Assembly: GCA_001724175.1 (NCBI GenBank)
Contig: MEDT01000042.1
Coordinates: forward strand, 22,605 to 86,604
Length of the DNA: 64,000 nt
Source: Cytophagaceae bacterium SCN 52-12
Lineage (GTDB): Bacteria > Bacteroidota > Bacteroidia > Cytophagales > Spirosomataceae
Reading direction: 5' to 3'
The notes beneath the pieces are model-generated. The model did not search any database and was not told where the DNA came from. It worked only from the letters and a program-made list of their open reading frames with translations. Position 1 is the first letter of the stretch. Every line of letters begins with the position of its first letter. Made by a program: the position numbers and the translations under genes. Of this stretch, positions 37,975 through 47,639 are shown piece after piece.

Positions 37975-39735
37975 TCATTTGATGTCGTCGACAGGCGGGA
38001 GATTTTTTTCCGATCCGAGGTATCCTTCGTTCTGGTTGATGACGCCCAGCGTATTCGCCGCGATAATGGTCTCCGGAACCGGCCATAAAGCATTGTGCGG
38101 CGCGATCCTGAAAACCTGCTCGCCCCATGGGAGCGCGACTTTAAAAAACCAGTTTTTGGCCATTACGCGGTCATGGAACCAGTTTTTTTGACTGAAATTG
38201 CTTAAGGAATAGCCCGCTGTTCCTGCTTTTGCCAGTAAAAATGAGGCGCGTACCATCTCGCCGTGACGGGGTTCTTCGGCAAACAGCTCGCGCGCTCTTT
38301 CATCGAATATAAAATCCAGCGTCACTTCATTTTGGGAAACCGGCAGCGCTTTGGCCCTTCCCCTCACCCTATTGATATCTTCCGCGGCCGCAGCATGGTT
38401 CCCTTTCCAGAAATAAGCTTCAGCCCGTACCAGGTAAGTCTCCGCCAGCCTGAAAATATACATGTCGCCGTGCCCGCCCATAGGCCTCACGGTCGGGAGC
38501 TGCTCCGGTATATAGGTCTTGTAGTGCGGGAAGGAATAGCTGTGCTTCAATGTATCGGCCGGTATGGGGTAGTTGGCCCTGCTGACCGGTTTCCCGAAGT
38601 CGACGGAGGCCGGGTTGTTGTACCTGATCTGCCACCATTCCACCCAGTTATTGCCTTTCCTCCGGATGTCGTTCCGGAAATCCCATATTTCGTACACATA
38701 ATACTGGGTCGGCCTGCTCTGCGCATTTCCTTCAAAAAGCGTGTCATATTGAGCCCCGTTCAGCACCATACCGTCTTTTCCCTCGCTGTCCCTGCCGTTC
38801 TGCCACCACGCCGGGTTATAGGCCCTGGCGAGCACATTGCCTTCCACCGTTCTCGCTCCCTCAGGGTCGGTATACCTGTCTACCACTGCCAGGATCGTTT
38901 CGGTATTGACGGGGTCGTTCATATTTTCAGGCCGGTGGAGGTCCCATATCACGTTCCTGTCGGGGTTGTTCCTGTGTATTCCGAACCTTCCCGACATCAG
39001 GGCATAAGGACCTTCAATCACATTCGTAGCCGCCCTTATCGCCTCGTCAAAATCACCTTTCGCCAGCGCCACCTTTGACAGGAGGTGATTGGCGGCGCCC
39101 TTCGTCTCGGCGCCGGGCACGTTTCTTTCCGGCAGCCATGCGACGGCCCATTGCAGGTCCTTCATGATCTTGCCCAGTATCGCCCATCTCGAATGCGTAT
39201 AGAAATCCAGCTTCGGGCCTGTTACTTCCTCGCCGATAAACGGGACGTCGCCATACGAATTGACCAGCCGGTAATACCAGTACGCCCGGTAGAAAAGCGC
39301 CCCTGCCAGCAGCCTGTTGCGTGTGCTTTCGTTCTGCCAGGTAATGTTGTCGATCCTTGAAACCAGCACGTTCGTATTCTTGATGGAATTATAAGCCAGG
39401 TTGAACAGCTTGCCGGGAAAGTCATGCGCGCCTCCGTCGCCCGAAGGGGTCAGCCGGGTAGCAAAATCTTTCACCACTACGCTCGGCAGCGAGAGCGTGG
39501 CGCCCACATCGGAAACAGCATGCTCATTGACAATAGGGCTTCTGCCGTCGTAATGCTCGGCCCTGAGGTCCTTTCTCATGGAGATCAGAAGCGCGTTAAA
39601 GCCGTCTTCGTCAATATATACGTTTTCCGGTGCGTAAAATGACAGCGGCTTCGGCTTCAGCCAATCCGCGTCGGCACACGACGAAACTGTTGTCGCAAAC
39701 AGCCCGCAGAACAGGTAAAGGCATATCTTTTTCAT
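37975..39735 (-). CDS. SusD/RagB nutrient-binding lipoprotein (L3)
   Basis: MKKICLYLFCGLFATTVSSCADADWLKPKPLSFY; NRLLAGALFYRAYWYYRLVNSYGDVPFI; ARELFAEEPRHGEMVRASFLLA. Confidence 0.92.
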   Translation of the reverse strand: MKKICLYLFCGLFATTVSSCADADWLKPKPLSFYAPENVYIDEDGFNALLISMRKDLRAEHYDGRSPIVNEHAVSDVGATLSLPSVVVKDFATRLTPSGDGGAHDFPGKLFNLAYNSIKNTNVLVSRIDNITWQNESTRNRLLAGALFYRAYWYYRLVNSYGDVPFIGEEVTGPKLDFYTHSRWAILGKIMKDLQWAVAWLPERNVPGAETKGAANHLLSKVALAKGDFDEAIRAATNVIEGPYALMSGRFGIHRNNPDRNVIWDLHRPENMNDPVNTETILAVVDRYTDPEGARTVEGNVLARAYNPAWWQNGRDSEGKDGMVLNGAQYDTLFEGNAQSRPTQYYVYEIWDFRNDIRRKGNNWVEWWQIRYNNPASVDFGKPVSRANYPIPADTLKHSYSFPHYKTYIPEQLPTVRPMGGHGDMYIFRLAETYLVRAEAYFWKGNHAAAAEDINRVRGRAKALPVSQNEVTLDFIFDERARELFAEEPRHGEMVRASFLLAKAGTAGYSLSNFSQKNWFHDRVMAKNWFFKVALPWGEQVFRIAPHNALWPVPETIIAANTLGVINQNEGYLGSEKNLPPVDDIK

Positions 39736-39748
39736 AATCGATCCGGGT

Positions 39749-42700
39749 TTAGAAGGAAACATTAATACCAGCTGAGTACGTCCTGGGCATCGGCACATTG
39801 CCCGATTCCGGGTCCCAGCCTTCCCATTTGTCAAACGAATACAGGTTCCTGGCAGAGAGGTATATTTTCAGGTTGTCAAAGCCTTTAAATACCCCGGTGA
39901 AAACCGAATGGGGTAAGTTATATCCCACGGAAAGATCCTGTACCCGCACGAAGGATTTGCTGAAATAGCGTCCGTATCCACCGGCAAATGCCGAAGAAGC
40001 GGCTGTAATGGAGGCGTACTTATCGGAAGGATTTTCGGGCGTCCAGTAGGGAACGGAGCGCATGCCCCGCCGGTCGTAAACTCCGTTGTTAGGATGAATG
40101 AAGTCGGGAATATCGTCTATGTGCCCCAGCTCGCTTCTTAAAAATACGGCGGCAAATAAGTGCTTGCCGAAATTGAACTCATTTCGCAAACCGATCCTGA
40201 ATCTTGGTTCCCGCCACCCGATAAACCGCTTGTCGTCGAGGGAATACCTGCCGTCATTATTGATATCCAGCGCTTTGTAGTCTCCGGGTGTAAGCGCATA
40301 CCGTTTGGCTTCTTCGGCTTCATCCAGCTGCCATACGCCGACAATGTCATAGTCCCAAACCCGGTCGACCGCTTCCCCGATAAACCAGCGGTTTGTGATG
40401 TCGGACACTTCCTGTCTTACGATTTTCCCGTCTTTCTCCACTTCCCGGTAGTCGCCGAACAGGTGGATAATTTTGTTCCGGTTTAAAGAAAAAACGAAGT
40501 TGGTCCTCCAGGAAAATTTATCATGGTTGTAGTTGACCGAATTGACGGACAGCTCCACTCCCCTGTTCCGAAGCTCGCCGAGATTGGCTGCTATATTCTG
40601 AAACCCGGTTATGCGGGGCAGTACCCGGTTCATCAGAAGGTTGGTGGTAGTCATATTGTAAAAATCCAGGCTACCGTCTATCCTGCCGCCCGTTATCCTG
40701 AAATCCAGACCGAAATTTAAGGCGGTCGTCTTTTCCCAGGCCAGGCCCGGATTTGCCAGCGAATTATTGATCCCTCCTACCAGCACCTGCGAGCCGTCGG
40801 AATACAGGTTTTGCGAAAGTCTCGCCAATGCGGCATACCTGCCTATCTCGCGATTCCCGTTCGCTCCCCAGGAAGCGCGCAGCTTGACCAGGTCCAGGAA
40901 CGGCACTTTAAAGAATTTTTCCTCGGAGATCTTCCAGGCAAGCGCTCCCGCCGGGAAATTGGCTCTCGGGTTGCCCTGGCCAAACGCCGAATACCCGTCC
41001 CTCCTGACGGACAAGGTCAGCAGGTATTTGTCTTTAAGCGCGTAGTTTAACCTGGCCATCAGCGCATCGCCCGTAGAGTAGTTGTCACTGTTGGACAGCA
41101 CCTGCCGCGTCGCAAACTGCAGTGCATGGTAGCTCAGGTTTTCGTTTGGCGAGAATCCCTCTGCAACCAGGTTTGAGCCCCAGGATTGAAACTTTTCCAG
41201 GTTATATAAAAAAGTAAAATCGAACGACTGGCCGGCTGTTTCTTTCCGCCAGGTGAGCAGGTTATCGACCATCCATTCGTATACCCTGTCCTCATTCCGA
41301 GTACCTCTGCCCTTTACATTAAAACCGGTTGGCGTCGACGAAGGGTAAAAAGCGTAGTGATAGGTTCCGGAAAGCCTGGGTTGGAACGACAGCTTGTAGT
41401 TAAACCCGAAAGGTAGCTTCAGGTTGGCGTACAAAGAAGCGAAGATGGAGTTGGTTTTATTTTTATTATGATGCAGCTTATGCTCCATGAGGGGGTTTAC
41501 ATCGCTGATAAAATCATTGGGGAACCACTTCAGAGATCCATCTTCTTCATACATCGACCCGTAGGGGCTGGCGCTCAGCATCCGGGTTACAGACGCAGGC
41601 AGCGCGCTGTTGTCCTGGCTGGTAAACTGCGCATTTATGCCCAGGTCTATGAACGGGTTGATCCTGGCATTTGCATTGATCCTGGTTCTCAGGATAGAAA
41701 AGTCATCGCCGACTACAGGGCCTTTGTTGTTGGTATACCCCATCGACCAGTAATACGAGATGTTGTCGGTGCCCCCTCCGACGCTGAGATCGTAGTTTTG
41801 CTTTACGCCTTTCCTGATCACCCTGTCGTACCAGCTCTCTTCATGCCCGCTGAGGTAGTTTGCCATTTCCGTCGGAAAAAAAAGCAGCCTGTTGAGCCAT
41901 TCGGTTACGATGTCCGGGTTCGGATTGGCGTTAAACCCGTACCATTCCGCTACGCTGATTTGAGAAGGGAGCTCGCGGGGGTCGTGGAAATAATATTCCG
42001 GCTGATTGGGCCGCAGCTTTCTCTGCCAGTCCCTGCGGAAATCGGTGTATTCTTTTCCCGATAACGGCCTGATACCCGGATTCGTCACTTCCGAGACACC
42101 TGTTTCCATCGAAAAATTAACCTTCGGTTTTCCTTTGGAGCCTTTTTTGGTAGTAATGAGAATGACCCCTGAGGCGGCACGGGCTCCGAAAACCGCTGCC
42201 GAGCTGGCATCTTTCAGAATGTCGACGGATTCGACATCGGAAGGAGCTATGTCGCGGATATTCCCGTTAAAGATCACGCCGTCCAGAACCACCAGCGGGT
42301 TGGTATTTGCGTTCAGCGAAGTCCTCCCGCGTATTTCCATCGACCCGCCCCCGGCTGCCGAGGTAGCCTGGGTGGAATTGAACCCCGCGACAGTACCCGC
42401 AAGCATATCCGTTACCTGCGTCATCTGCTGGTTTTCAAAGTTTTTCCCGCTCACCCTGACTACCGAGCCGGTCAGGTCGCTCTTTTTCTGAACGCCATAC
42501 CCGACCACTACCAGCTCATCGAGCGCCTTTGTGTCGACCGCCATTTGGATTTCCAGGCTCGTTTTGTTCCCCACCACCAGCTCCTGGCTCACGTACCCGA
42601 CAAAAGAGAAGATCAGCGCCGCTTCTTCGTCCGGAACCAACACGGAGAAGGTACCGTCGATATTGGTAATCGTTCCCTGCTGAGTCCCTCTGACCAGGAT

Positions 42701-43168
42701 ATTCACACCCGGCAGCCCCTCTCCTTTTTCGTCGACGACCCTGCCCGAAATTTTCCGCTCATCCACCTGCTTCCCCGTCCCCGGAATAACGACCGATTTT
42801 TTATCAACGGCCTCTAGCTCGCTGATCACGTAAATATTGCCAACCTTCCGGAACGTAAGGTTGGCGGGCTTCAGCATCGCTTTCAGCCTGGCCTCTACCC
42901 CAGCATCGCTTTCCAGGTCGACCCGCACCTTCCGCTGCTTTATCCTGCTGCCTTTGTACATAAAATAAATGTCGTGCTTTTCCTTCAGCCGGTCCAGGGC
43001 TACATTCAAAGGTTCGTATAGCTGTCCCTGGTAGCTTGCCGGTTTCCCGGGATTTTTCTCATGGTGGCTGGTAACGGCCAGCTCCTGGGCAAAGAGGTCA
43101 CAGGCGGGTATACCTATGCTCAGGGAGCATAGCAGCGTATACCGAAACATCCGCAAGGTTGCTTTCAT
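39749..43168 (-). CDS. SusC/RagA TonB-dependent receptor with STN-like domain (L3)
   Basis: ISGRVVDEKGEGLPGVNILVRGTQQGT; DELVVVGYGVQKKSDLTGSVVRVSGK; C-terminal TYSAGINVSF. Confidence 0.94.
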   Translation of the reverse strand: MKATLRMFRYTLLCSLSIGIPACDLFAQELAVTSHHEKNPGKPASYQGQLYEPLNVALDRLKEKHDIYFMYKGSRIKQRKVRVDLESDAGVEARLKAMLKPANLTFRKVGNIYVISELEAVDKKSVVIPGTGKQVDERKISGRVVDEKGEGLPGVNILVRGTQQGTITNIDGTFSVLVPDEEAALIFSFVGYVSQELVVGNKTSLEIQMAVDTKALDELVVVGYGVQKKSDLTGSVVRVSGKNFENQQMTQVTDMLAGTVAGFNSTQATSAAGGGSMEIRGRTSLNANTNPLVVLDGVIFNGNIRDIAPSDVESVDILKDASSAAVFGARAASGVILITTKKGSKGKPKVNFSMETGVSEVTNPGIRPLSGKEYTDFRRDWQRKLRPNQPEYYFHDPRELPSQISVAEWYGFNANPNPDIVTEWLNRLLFFPTEMANYLSGHEESWYDRVIRKGVKQNYDLSVGGGTDNISYYWSMGYTNNKGPVVGDDFSILRTRINANARINPFIDLGINAQFTSQDNSALPASVTRMLSASPYGSMYEEDGSLKWFPNDFISDVNPLMEHKLHHNKNKTNSIFASLYANLKLPFGFNYKLSFQPRLSGTYHYAFYPSSTPTGFNVKGRGTRNEDRVYEWMVDNLLTWRKETAGQSFDFTFLYNLEKFQSWGSNLVAEGFSPNENLSYHALQFATRQVLSNSDNYSTGDALMARLNYALKDKYLLTLSVRRDGYSAFGQGNPRANFPAGALAWKISEEKFFKVPFLDLVKLRASWGANGNREIGRYAALARLSQNLYSDGSQVLVGGINNSLANPGLAWEKTTALNFGLDFRITGGRIDGSLDFYNMTTTNLLMNRVLPRITGFQNIAANLGELRNRGVELSVNSVNYNHDKFSWRTNFVFSLNRNKIIHLFGDYREVEKDGKIVRQEVSDITNRWFIGEAVDRVWDYDIVGVWQLDEAEEAKRYALTPGDYKALDINNDGRYSLDDKRFIGWREPRFRIGLRNEFNFGKHLFAAVFLRSELGHIDDIPDFIHPNNGVYDRRGMRSVPYWTPENPSDKYASITAASSAFAGGYGRYFSKSFVRVQDLSVGYNLPHSVFTGVFKGFDNLKIYLSARNLYSFDKWEGWDPESGNVPMPRTYSAGINVSF

Positions 43169-43203
43169 GCGTTAAAAGGGTTTTTAGGGTATGAAATTCG
43201 GAA

Positions 43204-44181
43204 CTACATAATTCGGATCTGCGAGCCGTCCCGGCTGATCTCCAGGTCGAGGGTTGCCGCCAGCGACTCCAGGAGCAGGTCGAGGCTCCCGGTCGGCACA
43301 ATACCGTTCAGGATCAGCGTTCCGTGCTTTGGATCCGCTATCAGGATCTTTACGTTAAATTCCTGTTCGATTTTTTTTGCGAGCTTTTCCAGCGGGACAT
43401 CGGTAAGCACCCATTCTTTTTCTTTCCCGTCTATAACGCCATTCGGGGGTATCTTCTGCACCCGGAACGTATCATGCCAGTAGACGATCTGCTCTCCCGG
43501 GATGAGTGAAGCTTTCCCGGTTCCGCTGCCGTCGGGGTAGTCGAGTACCACCCTGCCCTCATCAAGCTTCACGCGGGTGGCCCGGCTGCTCTGCCTGACC
43601 GTAAACTCGGTCCCCAGTACCCTGATGCGCAGGGAATCGGCCAGCTCTACCGTAAATTGCCGGTGGTCGCTCCGGCGGACTACCGAAAATTCGGCCTCGC
43701 CGCTGAGGAGTTTTACCTTCCTGTCGAAAGGAAGAAAATTAAAACGCGGCGCTACCAGCGAAGCATTCGCGTGCAACACCACCCGGCTGCTGTCGGGGAG
43801 CCGGAGCGAAAGGGTCTCTCCCGCTCCGGCCACCACCGTTCTGCGATTCCAGTGAGGGTGGGTCAGGTAAGCTAAGGAGCACAGAACAATCGCCAGGCAC
43901 CCGGCCGCCAGGTAGGATATCATCCCTATACGCCGGGGCTTTTCTTCTTCCGGACCGGCGACAGGCAGGGAATTTTCCCTCTTTTCCAGAAATCGCCGGT
44001 AGGCTGCCGGGCTTTCTGTCACAACCAGAGGATTCAGGCGCTCCCACTCCTGGAGATAATTGTAATACAGCTCCTGGTTGGCAGGAACAGCCAGCCATTT
44101 CTTCAGGATCTCGATCTGAAGCGGAGTCGACCTCCCTTCAAAATGATTGAACAACAGTTGCCTGATATTGGAAGAATTCAT
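43204..44181 (-). CDS. FecR-type anti-sigma factor (L3; shorter variant)
   Basis: LRLPDSSRVVLHANASLVAPRF, VKLLSGEAEFSV, IRVLGTEFTVR. Confidence 0.9.
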   Translation of the reverse strand: MNSSNIRQLLFNHFEGRSTPLQIEILKKWLAVPANQELYYNYLQEWERLNPLVVTESPAAYRRFLEKRENSLPVAGPEEEKPRRIGMISYLAAGCLAIVLCSLAYLTHPHWNRRTVVAGAGETLSLRLPDSSRVVLHANASLVAPRFNFLPFDRKVKLLSGEAEFSVVRRSDHRQFTVELADSLRIRVLGTEFTVRQSSRATRVKLDEGRVVLDYPDGSGTGKASLIPGEQIVYWHDTFRVQKIPPNGVIDGKEKEWVLTDVPLEKLAKKIEQEFNVKILIADPKHGTLILNGIVPTGSLDLLLESLAATLDLEISRDGSQIRIM

Positions 44182-44819
44182 GAGTTTTCGGTCGGGAAAA
44201 GTTTTCGTATACTATGCAGCGCCCGGGTGATATGGCTTTCAACCGTTTTGGTGTTGATGCCCAGCTCCGCAGCTATCTGCAGATGAGGCTTCCCGTCATA
44301 ACGGCTCATAATGAAGACACGGCGCGCCATGGGCGGAAGATCGCCGACCACCCGGTTGATCCGGTGGACAAGCTCGTCGAGCAGGATGATCTGGTCGGGC
44401 TGCTCGACCTCCTGAAAGTCTGCGGACTCAGGCGTTCCTTCCGGGGAAGGCGCATATTTTCCCAGCTCAAACCGCAGGTAATTGTAGGCACGGTTACGTA
44501 CGGCCCGGAACAAATAGGCCCTGTAGGATATCCGTATGGTTTCGAATGAACGGTTGTTCCAGAAATTCAGGAACACTTCCCCGACTACATCCTCGGCGAT
44601 CTGCCTCGAATATACCATACGGATTGCGGTGCTGCACAGGTCGTTATAGTATGCGCGGAACAGCAGCTCACACCCTTTTTCCGGATCTTCAGCAAACGCT
44701 TTCCGGATAAACAGCTCTGAATCAACAGGCTCCGTCTCATCAGATGCTGTTACTTCCGGCTCTTTCCCGAAGGGAACAGGCGAGCTGTCGGAACCTGTAT
44801 TCACATGATCTGCCTCCAT
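44178..44819 (-). CDS. ECF RNA polymerase sigma factor (L3)
   Basis: IAEDVVGEVFLNFWNNRS; LPPMARRVFIMSRYDGKPHLQIAAELGINTKTVESHITRALHSIRKLF; 4-nt overlap with FecR gene; no hydrophobic tail. Confidence 0.92.
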   Translation of the reverse strand: MEADHVNTGSDSSPVPFGKEPEVTASDETEPVDSELFIRKAFAEDPEKGCELLFRAYYNDLCSTAIRMVYSRQIAEDVVGEVFLNFWNNRSFETIRISYRAYLFRAVRNRAYNYLRFELGKYAPSPEGTPESADFQEVEQPDQIILLDELVHRINRVVGDLPPMARRVFIMSRYDGKPHLQIAAELGINTKTVESHITRALHSIRKLFPTENS

Positions 44820-44980
44820 TAGTCAAAAGTTTGTTTTACACCAACTATCAACTAAGACAAATAAAGTGCGCCTACCCCCGGGACTTAAATATAATTTTTA
44901 TGAAAAACAGATAACATTAATTCAATTGACTTATATTCAAGTCAATTAATACCTATATTTGATCTGAATACAAGGCAAAT

Positions 44981-46183
44981 GTGCAGATGGAAACACTTAT
45001 TGAGTACCAGCAAAACGTGGTGGATGGAGTCGGCAACGATTTCCATCGCTTTCTTTATAATCGGCTTCCGTGGGAAAGCAGGATGCTATCCATCAAGGGT
45101 TTACGCGGCGCAGGCAAGACTACCATGCTGCTTCAGCACCTCAAATATGGGCAGCCGGAAGGCACTAAAAGTCTCTACGTGACAGCCGACCATCCCTGGC
45201 TATATACACATACCTTGTTAGAAACAGCCAAACTGTGGGTACAGAACGGAGGCCGGGCACTCTACATAGATGAAGTGCACAAATACGTCAACTGGTCACG
45301 TGAACTGAAGAATATCTATGACGGATTTCCCGGGCTACAAGTCTTTTTTACCGCTTCCTCCGCACTCGATATCTATCGGGGGGAGAGCGATCTCAGCCGT
45401 CGTGTACTGACCTTTACGCTGCCGGGAATGTCGTTCAGGGAATACCTGAATTTAGTGTATGGCCAGGCACTCCACCCCGTTTCCTTAACGGAATTGCTGA
45501 ACAACCCTACAGAAATCCCTGCCGTCATCCGAAAACAGATCGAAACCCCCATACCGCTGTTTCGTGAGTACCTGGTGAAAGGATACCTACCCTTTGTTCG
45601 TGACGATCAGAAGTCCTATCTCACAAGGCTGGTGCAAGTCATCGAAGCTTCCATCACGAACGACCTGGCATTTATAGAAAACTATTCTGCAACCCATGTC
45701 GTCAAAATCAAAAAACTGTTAGGTGTAATTGCCGAGTCCGCCCCATTTGAACCCAATATATCTTCGCTTGCCCGCAAGCTCAACCTGGGCCGTGACACGG
45801 TGAACAATTTTCTATATCATCTGGAGCGGGCATTTCTACTCAATCTGGTCAACAGGCCGTCGGAGGGAGTGGCAGCCCTGCAGAAGCCCGACAAAGTTTA
45901 CCTGGAAAACGCCAACTTCTCCCACGCGTTGAAGGAACATCCTGATCGCGGAACTACCCGGGAGACTTTTTTTCTCAACCAACTGCGTAATGCCGGACAC
46001 GAAATCCACCTGGCCGAAAAAGGCGATTTCCTGGTGGACAGAACGTATACCTTTGAGGTCGGCGGACGCAGTAAGTCCATCAAACAGATCGCAGGAATAT
46101 CCAATGCCTATATTGTCTCAGACGACATAGAGATCGGGTTTGGCAATAAAATCCCGCTTTGGCTATTTGGGTTTCTCTATTAA
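44981..46183 (+). CDS. ATP-binding protein, AAA/DUF4143 family
   Basis: LSIKGLRGAGKTTMLLQHL Walker A; ALYIDEVHKYVNWSRELK Walker B; VFFTASSALDIYRGESDLSRRVLTFTLPGMSFREYL. Confidence 0.85.
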   Translation: MQMETLIEYQQNVVDGVGNDFHRFLYNRLPWESRMLSIKGLRGAGKTTMLLQHLKYGQPEGTKSLYVTADHPWLYTHTLLETAKLWVQNGGRALYIDEVHKYVNWSRELKNIYDGFPGLQVFFTASSALDIYRGESDLSRRVLTFTLPGMSFREYLNLVYGQALHPVSLTELLNNPTEIPAVIRKQIETPIPLFREYLVKGYLPFVRDDQKSYLTRLVQVIEASITNDLAFIENYSATHVVKIKKLLGVIAESAPFEPNISSLARKLNLGRDTVNNFLYHLERAFLLNLVNRPSEGVAALQKPDKVYLENANFSHALKEHPDRGTTRETFFLNQLRNAGHEIHLAEKGDFLVDRTYTFEVGGRSKSIKQIAGISNAYIVSDDIEIGFGNKIPLWLFGFLY

Positions 46184-46208
46184 GGAATGTTATCAAAAAC
46201 CCCGGCCT

Positions 46209-47606
46209 TTACTTTTTCCAGCCCTTCGTAAGCTGGTTGGGCACTTCCTCTACAGTGGCACGGTGCGCTTCCGCTACTTTCTTCAGCTCGCTTACAAGGG
46301 CCGGGTTCTCCTTTGCAATATCAAACCGCTCGGAAGGGTCGGTCAGCACATTGAACAGGGTGGGCGTTCCCAGCATTTCAATTTTAGGAGGATACCCTTC
46401 GGGGTTATTGGATTTGAAATACAGCTTGTGAGCGCCTTTTCTAACCGCAAACAGCTCCGTACCGTGATAGAAATACATCACATCCCTGGGCGCTGCGCTT
46501 TCGCCGCGAAATACAGGCGACAGATCATACCCGTCCAGCACCCGGTCTTTGGGCAGCTGTACTCCCGCCAGCCGGCAAATAGTAGGCAGCAGGTCGAGGG
46601 TACTGCCCGTTTTCGACACCACGCCGGGCTTTACGTCTTTACCCCAGATAACGCAGGGCACGCGCTGCCCGCCTTCATAGCTGGTACCTTTTCCCCCGTA
46701 CAGCAGCCCGGCCGAGCCGCCGTTTTCCCCGAACACCAGCCAGGGGCCGTTATCGGTGGTGAAAACGACATAGGTATTTTTTTCCAGTCCTTCCGAGCGT
46801 AGCGTTTTGAAAATCTCTCCTACGCTCCAGTCTATTTCTTCTATCACGTCGCCGTACAGGCCTCTTTCACTTTTTCCCCTGAAGTCGTCGTTCGCAAAAA
46901 GAGGGATATGCGGCATGCTATGCGCCAGGTACAGGAAAAACGGCTTTGACTTATGTTCTTTAATGAACCTGACCGACTCCTCCGTATACCGCCTGGTTAT
47001 CGTCGACTGCCCGGCCGGCCTTTCGATTTCCTTACCATTTCTCATGATAGGGACATTGAAGCCTCTTATATCCGGGTTGGTCTTCTGGAAGCGCTCATAG
47101 GCATACTCCCTGTTCCGGTCCATATCGTTGGAGTAGGGAATGCCGTAGTAGTAGTCAAAGCCATTAGCGTTGGGGGAGTATTGAGGCAGGTGGCCCAGGT
47201 GCCATTTCCCGACGCAGGCGGTACTGTAGTTCTTCGTTTTCAGCAATTCGGCGATGGTCAGCTCATTTTCAGGAATACCGCCCTCCGAATCCGGGAAAAG
47301 CACCCTTCTCGAATCAGGTCCTTCCATGCCGCCCCGAACCGGCAGCCTGCCGGTGAGCAGGCCGAAGCGGGAAGGCGTGCACACGTTGGAAGCCACATAG
47401 AAGTTGGTCCATTTCTGTCCTTCGGACGCCATTTTATCGATAAAAGGAGTCTTGATGGTAGGGTGCCCGAAACACCCGAGATCTCCATAGCCCTGGTCAT
47501 CGGTGAAGATGATGATGAAGTTGGGAGATTGATTGTTACGCTGACAAAATCCCGGCTGCATATACAGCACAAACAAGGCCGGAAACAGGAATTTTAGTTT
47601 TTTCAC
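46209..47606 (-). CDS. Sulfatase (S1 family, Cys-type), secreted
   Basis: PNFIIIFTDDQGYGDLGCFG; SNVCTPSRFGLLTGRLP; VGKWHLGHL; VFTTDNGPW. Confidence 0.93.
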   Translation of the reverse strand: MKKLKFLFPALFVLYMQPGFCQRNNQSPNFIIIFTDDQGYGDLGCFGHPTIKTPFIDKMASEGQKWTNFYVASNVCTPSRFGLLTGRLPVRGGMEGPDSRRVLFPDSEGGIPENELTIAELLKTKNYSTACVGKWHLGHLPQYSPNANGFDYYYGIPYSNDMDRNREYAYERFQKTNPDIRGFNVPIMRNGKEIERPAGQSTITRRYTEESVRFIKEHKSKPFFLYLAHSMPHIPLFANDDFRGKSERGLYGDVIEEIDWSVGEIFKTLRSEGLEKNTYVVFTTDNGPWLVFGENGGSAGLLYGGKGTSYEGGQRVPCVIWGKDVKPGVVSKTGSTLDLLPTICRLAGVQLPKDRVLDGYDLSPVFRGESAAPRDVMYFYHGTELFAVRKGAHKLYFKSNNPEGYPPKIEMLGTPTLFNVLTDPSERFDIAKENPALVSELKKVAEAHRATVEEVPNQLTKGWKK

Positions 47607-47639
47607 GTGTATAAAATTTTTAAATTATACTTCAACACT

